From the NCBI GenBank assembly GCA_030847615.1, contig JAUMIR010000004.1:226404501-226468500 (forward strand): a DNA stretch of 64,000 nt. The letters run 5' to 3'. The stretch comes from Gambelia wislizenii. Lineage: Eukaryota > Chordata > Lepidosauria > Squamata > Crotaphytidae. Position 1 is the stretch's first letter, and each line of letters starts with the position of its first letter. The position numbers and the translations under genes were made by a program. This document shows positions 22,592 to 33,334 of the stretch, piece after piece. The notes beneath the pieces were generated by a model. The model had not been told where the DNA came from. It made no database searches and saw nothing but the letters and a program-made list of their open reading frames with translations.

Positions 22592-23045
22592 TAATAACAG
22601 CATGTTATGTGTTTTCAAGTTGATCCCGATTATAACAATCCTATGATACGGTTTTCATGTCAGGAATTATTCAAAGGAGATTTGTCATTGACCTTTCTCT
22701 TAGGTTGAGAAAGTGTCACTTGGTCAGGGCTACCCAGTGGGTTCTGATAGCTGAGCTTAGATTCAGATCTTGACCCGCTAGAGTCCTGTGCATCTACACT
22801 GTAGAAATAATGCATTTGAGACCACTTTAAGCGCTGTAGCGCCATCCTATGGAATCCTGGGATTTGTAGCTTTACAAGGTCTTTAACCTTCTCTGCCAAA
22901 GAGTGCTGGTGCCTCACAAAAATACAAATCCCAGGATTCTGTAGGATGGGCCATGGCAGTTAAAGTGGTGTCAAATTGCATTATTTCTACATTGTATATG
23001 TACCCCTAGTCCAACACCCTAAGCATGAGACCATGGTGGCTCCCA
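22592..23045 (-). mobile_element. tRNA-derived SINE (Sauria-like), split by a fold-back MITE
   Basis: On the minus strand the 5' tRNA-like part lies at 23005-23045 (GAGCCACCATGGTCTCATGC, then GTGTTGGACTAGG). The body is at 22592-22787, ending in a tail related to BovB LINEs, as in squamate Sauria SINEs. The split by the family F MITE separates AGAGTCCT from CCTAGTCCAAC. The match is from memory of the family and is not a search result. Confidence 0.55.
22788..23003. repeat. fold-back MITE (family F) inside a SINE
   Basis: Ends TGCATCTACACTGTAGAAAT and TTATTTCTACATTGTATATG are inverted. Inner arms CTATGGAATCCTGGGATTTG and CAAATCCCAGGATTCTGTAG give a long stem with a short loop near 22900. Confidence 0.8.
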
Positions 23046-24410
23046 TTAACAAGAGCAGTACAGAGAAATTTAAAGGAAGAATCTAATGGCAGAGGTCTGT
23101 TTTAGCCTCCTCCTCCTCACATCTATAACTGTAGGGCAACTACTATAAAAGCTTGATTCCTGATTGTCTTTGTTGATGTATGGTCCAATGTCATACCTTG
23201 TGGCCTGTGTTATTTATATTACCAGTCCTGTTTCTATGATCCCAGGCAGGTGGCAAAAGTTTAGGAAGCCTGTGGTGGACTATCATACATAGCTCTAGAT
23301 TTTATTGTGCTATATGGATCATAAGGTGTACACATCTCATACAGAAATATTAAAATTGTCTAAACTATGTTTGATGTGTAGGATCTCTATCTTAATACTG
23401 TACTGTGTTGTTCAACATTCAGACTTGTCCCTGAGATTTAACTGAATGCATCAGATACTTTCAGAGCCTGCAGGAATAATCTAGAATCATCCAGCTGTCT
23501 AGGTTATTCACACTGGAACAAAAGTTTTCTCCAAAATTTCAAGATTTATCATTTCCCTTAATGTATGAGATTACACATTGGGAGCAATTTTTCAAGGTAA
23601 TGCTATTTTTGAAGCAGCTGTTTTTCTGGATTTGCACTTTCAAACATAATATTTTCTGCTAAATGATACTAGCGGAGATGGCATATGCAGTTTGAAACAA
23701 GGCAAAGGATAGTTCATCACCTATTCCTCATATGTCTATAGTATAGAAGGTAATGAAAGGGGAAAGCTGTTGTCTTCTTTAAAAGCATCAGTTGCAGCAT
23801 ATATTCATTCATGTGTCATCTTATTAACTTTTTGTTACCCACTGTAAAAGACATATCTACTCTGTATCCATGAATATTTCTGTGTCTCATCACAGTACTG
23901 TACAAGGCAATTCTAGGTGTGTTTACTTAAAAGTTCAAGTTCAGTGGAACTTATTTCTAGCTTAGTCTAGGACTACAACCTTAAGGGAGACCTTCATGTA
24001 CCATAATTAAACATGAGTAAGTACAGTACAGTATAATCATTTTGATTAGCTATGGGCTTATCCACAAACAAAAAATATCCCAAGAAGTAGCAAGACTTTC
24101 CAGTTCTTTTTGTTTTGATTTTAGGCCTTCGCATCCAAACTTTTTCTTGAAATGTTCTGGATTTCCCCCTCCCACTAATCATGTGTCACTCTTAGGCTCA
24201 GGCAACATTTCAGAAATTGATTTGCACCAATTTCCACTGAGCCCTTTATAGGCAAAGTGTTAAAGTGCTTTAGCAGTATTACACAAGTTAAGCTTTGGGA
24301 TCATTTTCTTTTATTGCTAGTATTCTTCCTTTCCCTCACTTGATCTCTTTTGAATCTAGTCCTGGGGAAAATAGCTGTTTCTTGATAGTGGCCATCTTAG
24401 CTAGTTCTGG
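23046..24410. other. intergenic stretch, one small dispersed repeat
   Basis: The block at 23905-23980 belongs to the small repeat seen near 12050. No gene was seen. Confidence 0.4.
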
Positions 24411-24412
24411 TA

Positions 24413-24754
24413 CAGGTTGATCATCCCTTCTACAGAATTCTGAAATACCCCCAAAATCCAAAATTGTCCACATAGGTGGCTGAGACAGCGACACCTTTGC
24501 TTTCTGATGGTTCAGTTTACACAAACTTTGTTTCATGAACAAAATTATTAAAAATATTGTGTATAAAATTGCATTCAGGCTATATGTATAAGGTGTATAT
24601 GAAACATAAATGAATTTTATCTTTAGACTTGTGGTCCCATCTCCAAGCTATCTCATTGTGTATGTATATGAAAAAAAGGTATTCCAAAATCCAGAAAAAA
24701 AAAATTCTGAACACTTCTGGTCCCAGGCATTTTGGATAAGAGATATTCAACCTG
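24413..24754. mobile_element. Tigger-like element (CAGGTTGA...TCAACCTG)
   Basis: It starts CAGGTTGATCATCCCTTCT and ends GATATTCAACCTG, with TA on both sides (24411-24412, 24755-24756). Inner words CTGAAATACCCCCAAAATCC and CTTCTGGTCCCAGGCATTTTGG match non-autonomous Tigger elements known from mammals. A relative lies at 44292-45122. Confidence 0.75.
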
Positions 24755-24756
24755 TA

Positions 24757-25065
24757 TCAGACAGACAGACATGGAGAGGTACATTTCATAATACTGGGTT
24801 GATTTAAACTTAACTGGGGAGTGGGAATGAAGAGTCCTTGGTAATGCTGGGAGTTCCCTGGGAATACTTCAGGATGGGGGGAAAGTCATGTAGCTCTCCA
24901 AAGTAAAATCAGTTTTTACAGGAGCAAAACCTGGAAGTTTCATAAACTTGTCTAGAGAGGCTCTTATTTGCTTCATTTATTTTGCTTTCCAAAGGTTTGC
25001 TACTTCTGCCACTTTTTCAGCCCACTTTTTTTAAGATGGTCCTCTTTCAAACACCCTCCATTGTA
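24757..25065. other. spacer, nothing recognised
   Basis: No gene or recurring repeat seen. Confidence 0.4.
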
Positions 25066-25096
25066 CATCTATCTATCTATCTATCTATCTATCTAT
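25066..25096. repeat. (TCTA)n microsatellite, left half
   Basis: The same tetramer resumes at 25817-25833, on the other side of the family B MITE, showing that the MITE landed inside one microsatellite. Confidence 0.85.
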
Positions 25097-25814
25097 GTCC
25101 TCTCTAAACAGTGAAAATAATCCTCATAGAAATTGCCTGGAAGGCAATCTGTCTAAACGGACATTTGCATCCATGAGTCTCCTTTGGAAGGGGGGCAGGC
25201 AAACCCACCATAAAGCTCCAAAGGGAAGCCTTCGGAGCTTTTCCCAGAGTTTTTAAAAAGCTCTGTAAGTGATGCGAATGTCTGGTCATTAAGACAATCG
25301 CATTTGCATTGCTGCGCTGAGGCACTGCAAGCTGATTGGCCAGATGAGCATGGGGGCCAGGGCTTGCTAACAGAGCAAGTGCCTGCAGCTGCCATTTCCC
25401 CCACACCAGAACCAAGTAAGGGAGGCGGGCTCTCTCATCCTCTTTTCCCTTACCTGCCCACCCCCATGCCGTTGCCAGAACCAGGAAGGGAGAAGAGGAT
25501 GAAACAGCCCTCCTCCCTTACCCTGTCCCTCCCTGTGCTGCTGTCACCGCTGCCAGGACCTGGAGACAAGGATGAGGCAGCCCTCCTTCCTTTCCTGGTC
25601 ATCCCCAGGGACCAGGTAAGGGAGGAAGGCTCTCCCCCCCCCCCGCAGCAATTGCTAAGACAATAAAATGGGGGAGGGTGTCTTTCACCATCTTGTGGCT
25701 AGAGGGCATTCAAAGTTTATGGGGGCTATAAAACAATTAAGACAAGAAGCAGCTGCTGTGACTTGTCTTTGCTGTGGGGCACTTCATTTTGGGGGGGCTC
25801 GTATAGATGAGCTC
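25097..25814 (+). mobile_element. family B Harbinger-like MITE in a microsatellite
   Basis: Begins GTCCTCTCTAAACAGTGAAA and ends CTCGTATAGATGAGCTC. Family blocks present are TTTGGAAGGGGGGCAGGCAA, GCTGATTGGCCAGATGAGCA and CAATTGCTAAGACAATAAAA. A duplicated GC-rich insert (about 25410-25630) with repeated CCCTTACCTG/CCAGGACC words makes this copy longer than its relatives. An open frame at 25304-25666 runs through this insert and is not a gene. Confidence 0.75.
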
Positions 25815-25906
25815 TAACTATCTATCTATCTAGACACATACATACACTTTCCTTTAGGGATGGCTGCATTGTGTACTTTCTTACTGGCACTCATTTGGGT
25901 TTGCTC

Positions 25907-25985
25907 TTATTTATTCATTTAGAGTATAGCCCACTCTTCAGCCATAAAGGGTCTCAGAGCGGCTTACAAATGGTTAATTTAACAT
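25907..25985 (-). mobile_element. SINE 3' fragment
   Basis: The inverted tail (TTTATTCATTTAGAGTATAG ... GCGGCTTACAAATGG) matches the 3' end of the SINE at 39105-39376. Confidence 0.6.
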
Positions 25986-26510
25986 TTCCCTGCCCTCAGG
26001 CTTACAATCTAAGTAAGGCAGGACACATAAGGAAAAGGGAATGGCTCCCTCCAAGGGCAGGGCGGTGGCAGTTGGGATGGAGGGAGGGCCATAACACTTT
26101 CAGCCCTTAACACTATCTTTTCTCACTCAGTCCTGAAATAATCTTTGGGGCTTCTGTCTGTTTCTCCTAAAATTGCCTGTGCAGTTAAAAACAAATGAAA
26201 CTAAATTAGATTGTCACAATTGGTGCAAGTTTATAAGAGAGAAAATGAAAGGTGTTCCTATCCAAGAAGGCAATGTTCAGAAACATCTACATATGAGACA
26301 CATGTTGTTTTGTATTTTAAATGTACTTGATAAAGAAATTAGAAGATATATTGCAAACATTGTTTTAGGATGTGTTGCAAACTATATTATTTCCTCACAT
26401 GAAGCCTAGCATTCACTTTGATGCAATCACCCCTTATGACATTGCTTCTTTGGGTCTGCTCAAACAGGACTCCCCTTCACTGTTATTTCTGCTAGTGCCA
26501 GAATGAGAGT
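25986..26510. other. spacer, nothing recognised
   Basis: A 78-codon frame at 26173-26409 has no family features. Confidence 0.4.
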
Positions 26511-26512
26511 AG

Positions 26513-27108
26513 GGGCCTGTCTAAACGGTGAAAATACCCCTCATTGAATTTGCTGGGAATCCTACCTGTCTAAACAGGATCCAGCGCCAATCCACACTAT
26601 TCGGAAGGAGGGGGGCCCCAAACAGCAAAAACAACGGGGTAAAAGCCTTAGCAGATTTCCCTGTACTTTTTAACAAACCGCCAAGCGGGTGCACATTTTT
26701 GCTCATTTGGAGTATAGAACAATAAAAAAATGTGAAGGGAAGCACAAAGCTGATTGGGCGGGTGAGAGCAGGGCTTGCTAGGAGGGCAAGTGTCTGCTGC
26801 CATGTTGGATTTTCACCTTAGTGATTGCTTGCTAAGGCAATAAAAAGGATCAGTATTTTCTGTTTCACTTTCTTATAAAATTGGAGAATCACTCTATCAT
26901 ACCAGTGCACTTTGGGATGACTTAAAAAACAAAAACAAACCGGCAGTGGTGAAGAACTAACGCGAATAAATCACTTGCAGCCACCATCAGGAATGCGAGG
27001 CTTATGGGGGCTTCTGAGGCCAGAAAACCATTTAGACATGTTGCTGCTGCTGTGAGATGCCAATACTACTAGGTATTTTAGATCCCCCCCCCTCGTGTAA
27101 ATGGGCCC
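26513..27108 (+). mobile_element. family B Harbinger-like MITE
   Basis: Ends GGGCCTGTCTAAACGGTG and CGTGTAAATGGGCCC are inverted repeats. The flanks TAG and TAA fit a decayed 3-bp duplication. Contains TTCGGAAGGAGGGGGGCC, GCTGATTGGGCGGGTGAG and CACCTTAGTGATTGCTTGC. Confidence 0.75.
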
Positions 27109-27400
27109 TAAGTCTCACTAGAACACTAGAAACATTACAGTACAAGTATGGCCTTAATATTGTCTTGGAATACAGGACACTATATTCTATATAGGGCATG
27201 ATATATGGCACTCGTATAGGATTGTTGCTTCTTTGTTATAATTTGCTATGCTTTTCTTTTTGCAGAGAGAAAGAAACCTTTCCATCTTCTGCTTCCAATC
27301 ATAAAGTCTATTTGATGTTTATATTGGCCATTCAGTGACTTCTACTTATATATTTGGTTGGTTGGTTGGCTGCCTGAAGAACTTATCTGTAACAAATTGG
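27109..27400. other. spacer with a LINE-like block
   Basis: The block at 27300-27395 (GTCTATTTGATGTTTATATTGGCC ... GGCTGCCTGAAGAAC, interrupted) recurs at 28855-28915 and probably belongs to the BovB/RTE copy that follows. Confidence 0.4.
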
Positions 27401-27419
27401 AAACTACTGTACTCTGTTC

Positions 27420-29000
27420 ATATTCTGCCTTCATAGTGGCTTTTTTGTGCAGAGTATAGGTTATGTATTGGCACTGCCATTACTTTTAGATCAATCCATA
27501 ATTTCTCATGATCTATACAATCAAAGGCTTTGCTATGATCTATAAAACACACTCTGACTTCGTTCTGAAATTCTTCGGGATATGCCATTAACCAATATAT
27601 ATTTGCAATATGATCTCTAGTGTTTCTTCCTTTTCTGAACTCAGCTTGGATTTCTGGCAGTTTTCACTCTTTATATAGTAAAAGTCTTTGTTGTAAAATC
27701 TTAAATGTCAATTTGATTTCATGGGAGATTAATGCAATGGTCCAATGGTAACTATAGTCTCTATTATACCCTTTCTTGAGGACCGGAATATATAATGAAT
27801 GCTTCCAGTCTGTGGACCATTTTTTGTTTTCCATACTTGTTGGCAGATTGTCTCTATAGCTTGAAACTGCTCTGTTGGAATGCTATCTGTTCCTGATTTA
27901 TTTCTCCCAAGTGCTTTGAGAGCTTTTTCTGTTTCACTTATTAAAATTGGAGGTTCTTTGTCAAAAGGTTCTTCCTTGAAGGAAACTATCTTCCTATCAT
28001 CTCTTTTACATAGTTCCTCAGTGTATTGCTTCTGTTGTCTTTTTATTTTGCTCTAATCATATGATGAGTTCCCCTGTTGGTCATTTAAAATTCCTGCTCT
28101 TAGGGCCTGTCTAAATGGTGAAAATAATATGAATGGGATGTGAACGAGAGGCGATCAGTTCATACAGACATTTGCACAAATATGTGTCATTAGGAAGGGG
28201 GCAGCCAATCCGTCGCAAAGTCCATATGCGCAGCGTCCAGAGTTTCATCCAGATTTTCTAAAAAGCTCCATACAATATGCGTATGTGTGATCACTTGGAC
28301 AGTTGCATTCATGCAGATATGAACAAGCAGTGCAATCTGATTGGCTGGACGAGCATGGGGGTGGGGCTAGCAAACAGGGAAAGTGACTACTGCCATCATG
28401 CTGGATTTTCAGCTAAGCGAGGGTCTGGTAAGTCGATCAAACGGTGATCTTATACTATCTCTTTTTTTCTTTTTTTAAAAAACAAAGTATTGCATGTGCG
28501 CATCATGGGAAACTTTTTTTTTTTAATTGGTGGCAGCAGATTTGAAATCACAAGTAAATTATTCGCAGCTGCCATCTTGGCTAGGGAGTCATGCAGAGTT
28601 TAGGGGGGCTCTTTTGACCGTGAAGACAGGTTGTGTCATTGTGAATGCCTACTTTTTCAGATGTGTTCGTATTTCCCCCCCCCCCCATCGTATAGATGGG
28701 ACCTTAGTTTAAATTTCCCTTTGATTTCTTGGAGCTTTTGGAAGAGGCCTCTCGTTCTTCCTTCTTTGTTGTCTTTTATTGCTTTGTATTTATTATTATA
28801 ATATTTCTCTTTGACTATAGCTTCTCCATCTTCATTACACAGACTCCATTACACAGTCTATTTGATTTCTGTATTAGCCATCCAGTGTCATCTATTTGGC
28901 TGCCTGAAGAATGTGTTTGCATGGGAGAAAACTTCAATAAGTCAGTCTCCTACTTCAGTTCTTGATTCTACAAATTTTTATCTCAAAGTAACTGGGTTGC
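27420..29000 (-). pseudogene. BovB/RTE-type LINE, part of the reverse transcriptase
   Basis: The reverse complement encodes broken reverse-transcriptase stretches: KALKALGRNKSGTDSIPTEQ, then IYWLMAYPEEFQNEVRVCFI followed by DHSKAFDCIDHEKLW. The YPEEFQ and DYxKAFDCxDHxKLW words are typical of RTE/BovB. Coding similarity runs from about 27480 to 28090, then a family B MITE (28103-28703) interrupts it, and related sequence may continue after it. Stops and shifts show it is dead. Confidence 0.7.
28103..28703 (+). mobile_element. family B Harbinger-like MITE with clean TTA duplication
   Basis: Ends GGGCCTGTCTAAATGGTG and CGTATAGATGGGACC are inverted repeats, flanked by TTA at 28100-28102 and 28704-28706. 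At 601 bp it is a good type copy of the family. It holds GCTAAGCGAGGGTCTGG and two poly-T/poly-C tracts but no coding sequence. Confidence 0.85.
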
Positions 29001-29009
29001 AGCTTTAAT

Positions 29010-29750
29010 TTTGACATTCTAAGGATGCTCTGAAATCAGCACAGTCATTGACTAGCTCTTAAAAGTACTAGATTTTGAAGAATTAAAGATTTGTGATTTT
29101 TATTTGTAATGCTCACACTTCACTGGAATCTTATGATGTCTTTTCAACAATATCTAAAGCAAGGGTAAGCAGAAACTGTTCACATACACACCCTATTAAG
29201 GGCTGCATTCCTTCAGAATTAATCTATGGGAGGGTGCCACCCTCTGACAGAGGACAGCAGAAATCAGCAATGGGCAGGGCTAGAACCATCATGGTTTGTT
29301 ATCTTATTTATTTATGTATGCTGTTACCTCACTCTCCGTTTAAGATGAACGACCTCGGCTTCAAACAGACAGACAAAGATGGAGAGTTTCTTGAATCAGG
29401 AAACTTTTGCTACAAGAATACAAAACTATTCCAAGTGCGCTTGCGGTGCCACGTACGGACAAAGAACTAATAAAACAAGCCTACCTTTTATAGGTAGCTA
29501 TGACACCTGAATGCAGGCATTTGTTTAACCCCTGCTATTGAAGTCAGAGATGGGGAGGGGTCTTTATGACATTGATCTATCTTGTATACCTGCACAGCCT
29601 TCCCTCATATAATGGCAGTCACCATGTGGCATTTATAGACCTCTGGTATTTATTACCTCTGAGGGGAAGAGAGGAGGGGAAGGACCCAGAACAATTATCT
29701 TCCCATGGAAGGTGTACCTCTAAGGGGGCCCAAGCTCTCAATATATATAT
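29010..29750. other. intergenic stretch, nothing recognised
   Basis: A 125-codon frame (29093-29470) lacks family features and the region has no splice structure that could be supported. Confidence 0.4.
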
Positions 29751-29751
29751 A

Positions 29752-29850
29752 TATAATCTTGGATTGGCCTTTTTAGTCATCAGCACGCTTGCAGAAAGCG
29801 CGGGATGAGTCCTTCCTGAATCTTCGTTTGCGAAGAAAAGCCAGAGAGAG
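29752..29850 (+). mobile_element. LINE 3' end remnant (zinc-finger family)
   Basis: Matches 53815-53912 from TTGGATTGGCCTTTTTAGTC to CGAAGAAAAGCCAGAGA. A (TA)n tract lies before it and (GA)n after it. Confidence 0.8.
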
Positions 29851-30042
29851 AGAGAGAATATTTTATATACATATATATATATGTGCAAGACTAGAACATG
29901 TCATCTTCGCTGGACTGTCTTTGCTGTTTACACACCAAGAGGGACCTTGCTCTGCCCTTGTTGTGAAACTGCACTGGTGAATGACCATGCAGTCCCTGTA
30001 AATCATTAAGGAATGTCAGTCCTATACTTGTGTCTTAGGAAA

Positions 30043-30258
30043 TTTTCGCACTACCCTGTTATAGCACTGTTATTCCACTTTAACTGCTGTGGCTGCCTCC
30101 TGTGGAATTCTGGGGTTTGTAGTTTAGGGAGGCCTAAGATCTCTCTGGCTGAGAGTTGTAAATGCCCCTCACTAGACTACAAACCCCAGAATTCCACAGG
30201 AGGAAGCCAGAGCAAATAAAGTGGAATACAGTAGTAACACTATAACAAGTAGAGTGAA
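30043..30258. repeat. fold-back MITE (family F relative)
   Basis: Ends TTTTCGCACTACCCTGTTAT and ATAACAAGTAGAGTGAAAAT are inverted. Arms TGTGGAATTCTGGGGTTTGT and ACAAACCCCAGAATTCCACA form a perfect 20-bp stem. The termini differ from the 18160 copy, so it is a second subfamily. Confidence 0.75.
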
Positions 30259-30780
30259 AATCCCCTATTTCCATGGCAGCAGATTTGGCGTTTCATCTAT
30301 GTATCAATGTGAAGGAAGAAGATGAACTCAACGGGGAAAAATAATATTTATATTAGCCCGTTTTAGCAACAATGGAACAGTTTTATGCACAGTTGGTAGC
30401 CACACCAACATTTCTTCGCCTTCCAATAAAGATTGCATAGACCTCCGTAGTAGCCTCTGTTTATAGCCCGGCTTTCCCCACCCCTTTCTCCCCTCATTAC
30501 TGACGTCATTGCGAGATGGTGCGCATGACAGTCGTGGCCTACTCTTCTCATAGATGTATGAAAACTATAGAGTACTATAGCGGAAACGGTTGGTAATAAA
30601 AGCTCCCTTTCCTCACCAATAAGAGCAGACTTAGGCCCAGCAGCCAATGTTCTCCTAGATTTTCTGAGGTATTTTTTTGGGGGGGGGGGAGGGGAGATAC
30701 TCGCTGCCTTTAATAACAGACTGCGTAAATATTTGGCCAAATCCACAACTACACAAAACAACCCATTTTAAAGAAACTGA
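30259..30780. other. region upstream of DTNBP1, possible distal regulatory sequence
   Basis: Not clearly repetitive. It contains a perfect CRE and an ACCAATAAGAG word near 30618. A 132-codon minus-strand frame (30363-30761) spans it without family features. Confidence 0.35.
30501..30508. promoter_or_regulatory. CRE palindrome TGACGTCA
   Basis: A perfect 8-bp cAMP-response element lies about 830 bp upstream of the DTNBP1 start codon. A role is only a possibility, since a single site can occur by chance. Confidence 0.35.
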
Positions 30781-30950
30781 ATTTTCCTTTATTTGCCATG
30801 GCTCCTATTTTTAATGGAATCTTGGGTTTGTAGTTTGGCGTGAGGCGGCCGTTCCTCCTCTTATGGCAGCGAAAGCCTTGTACAACTACAACTCCCAGGA
30901 CTCCATCGGAAGGAGCCTTGGCCAACCATCTCGTTTCAAACGGGAGTACA
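30781..30950. repeat. fold-back MITE (family F), GC-richer copy
   Basis: GGAATCTTGGGTTTGTAGTT and AACTACAACTCCCAGGACTCC-like arms (30820-30905) are inverted, with GCCATGGCTCC and GGAGCCTTGGC outside them. It lies directly upstream of the DTNBP1 promoter. Confidence 0.65.
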
Positions 30951-31039
30951 GTACTGTAGTTGTTTTCTCAATCTTATTCTCACAAAAGTGAGGAAAACTC
31001 GGAAAATGCGTATCTAGGCTATACTCTAATTGTTTGGAA

Positions 31040-31400
31040 TCTCTATGATCCTAACGACCTCCGCTTCAGGAGGTGGGGAGAGGCAGGGGGAGGAGAGCGA
31101 GTGGGCGGAGCGTGTGGTGACAGGCGTCGGCGCGTGAAGCAACAGTCGACGGTTAGGCTGCCCTCCCTTTCTCTGGAAGCTCCGCCCCTTCTCTCCCCTC
31201 CCCTCCCCCCCAGTGTCCCGTGCTTCTCGGGTGCCGCAGTGAAGTGGAGTCTTCCAGGTGGTGGGGATTGTTGTCGTTGCTGCTTCGAATCAAGCGGGAA
31301 GGCGCGCGCGGGCCAGGAGGGGCGAAGATGTTCGAGAGCCTGCGCGAGCGCTTCCTCAGCGTCCAGCAGGATTTGACCTCGGGGTGAGTAACGGCCGCCG
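31040..31400 (+). promoter_or_regulatory. DTNBP1: CpG-rich DTNBP1 promoter and 5' UTR
   Basis: This is the most CpG-dense non-transposon stretch in the window. It has a GGGCGG box at 31103-31108, GA- and CT-rich tracts and no TATA box, as in many housekeeping promoters. The transcription start cannot be fixed from sequence. An upstream limit is given by the fold-back MITE at 30950. The frames read through on both strands here because the region lacks AT-rich stops. Confidence 0.7.
31328..31383 (+). CDS. DTNBP1: dysbindin (DTNBP1) coding exon 1
   Basis: Dysbindin is a coiled-coil subunit of BLOC-1, the cytosolic complex that sorts cargo to lysosome-related organelles and acts in synaptic vesicle and endosome traffic. 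The exon starts with an ATG in good context (AAG before it) and encodes MFESLRERFLSVQQDLTSG, close to the human N-terminus as I recall it. It ends in TCGGG followed by GTGAGT, a strong splice donor, with the last codon split after two bases (phase 2). Exons 2, 3, 4 and 5 continue in phase and together give about 117 residues of a protein that is about 350 residues in human. The 5' UTR boundary is unknown. Confidence 0.9.
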
Positions 31401-31499
31401 CCCGCGAGGAAAGTTATAATGTGTGTGTTTTCCCTGAGGAATGTGAGGGGGAACAAGACAAGAGTAGCAGAAGGCGGACGAGTACTGCTCTCTGCTCAT

Positions 31500-31640
31500 C
31501 AAAGACATGCTGTTTGGGAATTTTTTAGGGAATTTTTTATTGGAGTAAGACCATTCTACTAAAAAAATACACCCGACCGCAAAAGGCCATAACAATAATA
31601 CAAAAACAATACTAATTATTTTCCTCTTTTCTTACTAATA
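31500..31640 (-). mobile_element. 3' end of the Tx1-like LINE family
   Basis: On the minus strand it repeats the tail of the copy at 9990-11290: TTAGTAAGAAAAGAGG, then TTGTTATGGCCTTTTGCGGTCGGG in two words, then a T- and A-rich end. It lies about 120 bp downstream of the exon 1 donor, with AT-rich sequence to 31760. Confidence 0.7.
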
Positions 31641-31940
31641 CGAGGAGTGTTTTTTTTCTTCCCATTTCCTATTTTTAATAAAATCCATTTTAATTGTTTT
31701 TTTTAAAAAAAATTGAACAAAAAATTGTGTGTTTTTTTTTTAAAAAATTAAAATTAATTCAAGATAGACCTCGTTGCCTGCGTAGGAAGCGGGCTCAGGA
31801 GAAAAGAAGCCCACGGCGTCTTCAGTTTGTTGTAGGGAGCAAACCTCTTCTTGAAGTTCCTTCGTACGTGTAGGTGGTAATAAACCGCATTGAGAACAGT
31901 GGGGTGAAGGAACCACATCGGCGCCGAACTCCTTGGAAGT
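31641..31940. other. intron 1 sequence, AT-rich then unassigned
   Basis: Poly-T/poly-A tracts at 31648-31760 are followed by sequence in which no feature was recognised. Confidence 0.4.
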
Positions 31941-32275
31941 TACTTCATAGAGTTAGAAGAGACCACAAGGGCCATCTAGTCCGACCCCCTGCTGTGCGGG
32001 AATACACAATCAAAGCATTCCCGACAAATGGCCATCCAGCCTCTGTTTAAAAACCTCCAAAGAAGGAGACTCCACCACACTACGAGGCAGTTTATTCCAC
32101 TTCTGGACAGCTCTTACTGTCAGGAAGTTCTTCCCAATGTTTAGGTGGAATCTCTTTTCCTGTAGTTTGAACCCACTGCTACGTGTCCTAGTCTCTGCAA
32201 CAGAAAACAAGCTTGCTCCATCCTAAGTATTTAACTCAAATATTTAAACATGGCTATCATGTCCCCGTGGTGAAG
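31941..32275 (-). pseudogene. CR1 LINE 3' end
   Basis: The reverse complement encodes the CR1 ORF2 C-terminus in an open stretch at 32010-32210: SGFKLQEKRFHLNIGKNF, then VQKWNKLPRSVVESPSLEVF and KQRLDGHLSGML. It is followed by the CR1 3' sequence with GGCCCTTGTGGTCTCTTCTA. Copies are 5'-truncated and lie in antisense to DTNBP1. Confidence 0.85.
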
Positions 32276-33330
32276 TTTGGACTGTAGAACAGTGGCTCTT
32301 AACCTTTCTTTACCCTTTAAATATCTTTTGTTGCTGCAGACTCCCAAGACTTAACTGAAGATTTAAAATCATCATCATACCCGACAATAATACCTGATAA
32401 TAACAATAATAGAGTCACACCATCCATTAAACCTTCCCTCCGAGGGGTACTGGAGTGGGAGGGAAGACTTTTCTCCTACTTCTGCCAGCAAGTTTGTGGC
32501 TGGAGTGGATTGAATGCCACTGCGCAGGCCAAGCCAGCCAGCAAGCCTTTGCCTTGGCTCCTGTCACTTGGCTACTCCACCGCAGGGAGGAGGTGGGCCA
32601 AGCAATTTTCAAGTCTGCCCAGACCCCCTGTGAGGGCATCATGGACTCTTGGGGGTCCCCGGACCACAGGTTAAAAACCAGTGCTCTAGCATTTCCCCCT
32701 TGAATACTTTGCATCTTTTGTGCATCTTTTTATGGAGGTTGGCAAGATTCCAATGCATCTATTTTGGATTAATTCATGAACTGTTAATAATGGTCACTCC
32801 CTGGTTTTGTTTTCCCAACTTGTTACTCACATTTAGACTTGCTACTTCATGTTAGAACATCTTCTGAGAGAGAGAGAAATTCCAATCATTTGCAGGCCAT
32901 TTGTTTATACCAAAAGAAGTTTGAACAAACCTTTTGTTAAATGTTGGCTAATTGCAGATGAGAGTACTGTACCTATAATGTTGATTACATTTTGCAGAAT
33001 AAAAGCCTCAGCTAAGGTAATGGGTTACTTTTTTCCCTTTTCCTCTTTCCTTATATTTTAAAGACTGTTCTAAAGTTCCTGATGCAGTCTTAGAGATAGT
33101 TTTTCTGTGTTGTATCTTTCAATGTGGAGCTTGTATGACTTGATGATCAGGTTTGAAAGCATGCAGAAGAGTTCAGCTCCTTATGGCCAGGTTGTCAGTT
33201 TCAGTACTTATCAGGGCCATTCCCAGACAGTACAGTTCTTGTTCAGAAGAGAGCTTCAACTCCTGTGATTCAAAAGTAAAGGTGGAATAGGGTTACACTT
33301 ACTTGTGAGTGTAATCAGGAAATATTATGT
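32276..33330. other. intron 1 sequence, nothing recognised
   Basis: No recurring repeat or exon-like pattern with splice sites was supported here. The frames at 32427-32855 have no family features. Confidence 0.4.
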
Positions 33331-33334
33331 GCCC

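Noticed and set aside
29093..29470. 125-codon frame as a possible lizard gene
   Set aside because: No recognisable domain, no supported splice sites and no promoter features.
30960..31456. 138- and 137-codon frames across the DTNBP1 CpG island on both strands
   Set aside because: CpG-rich promoter DNA lacks stop codons. Neither frame has family features, and the real exon uses another frame.
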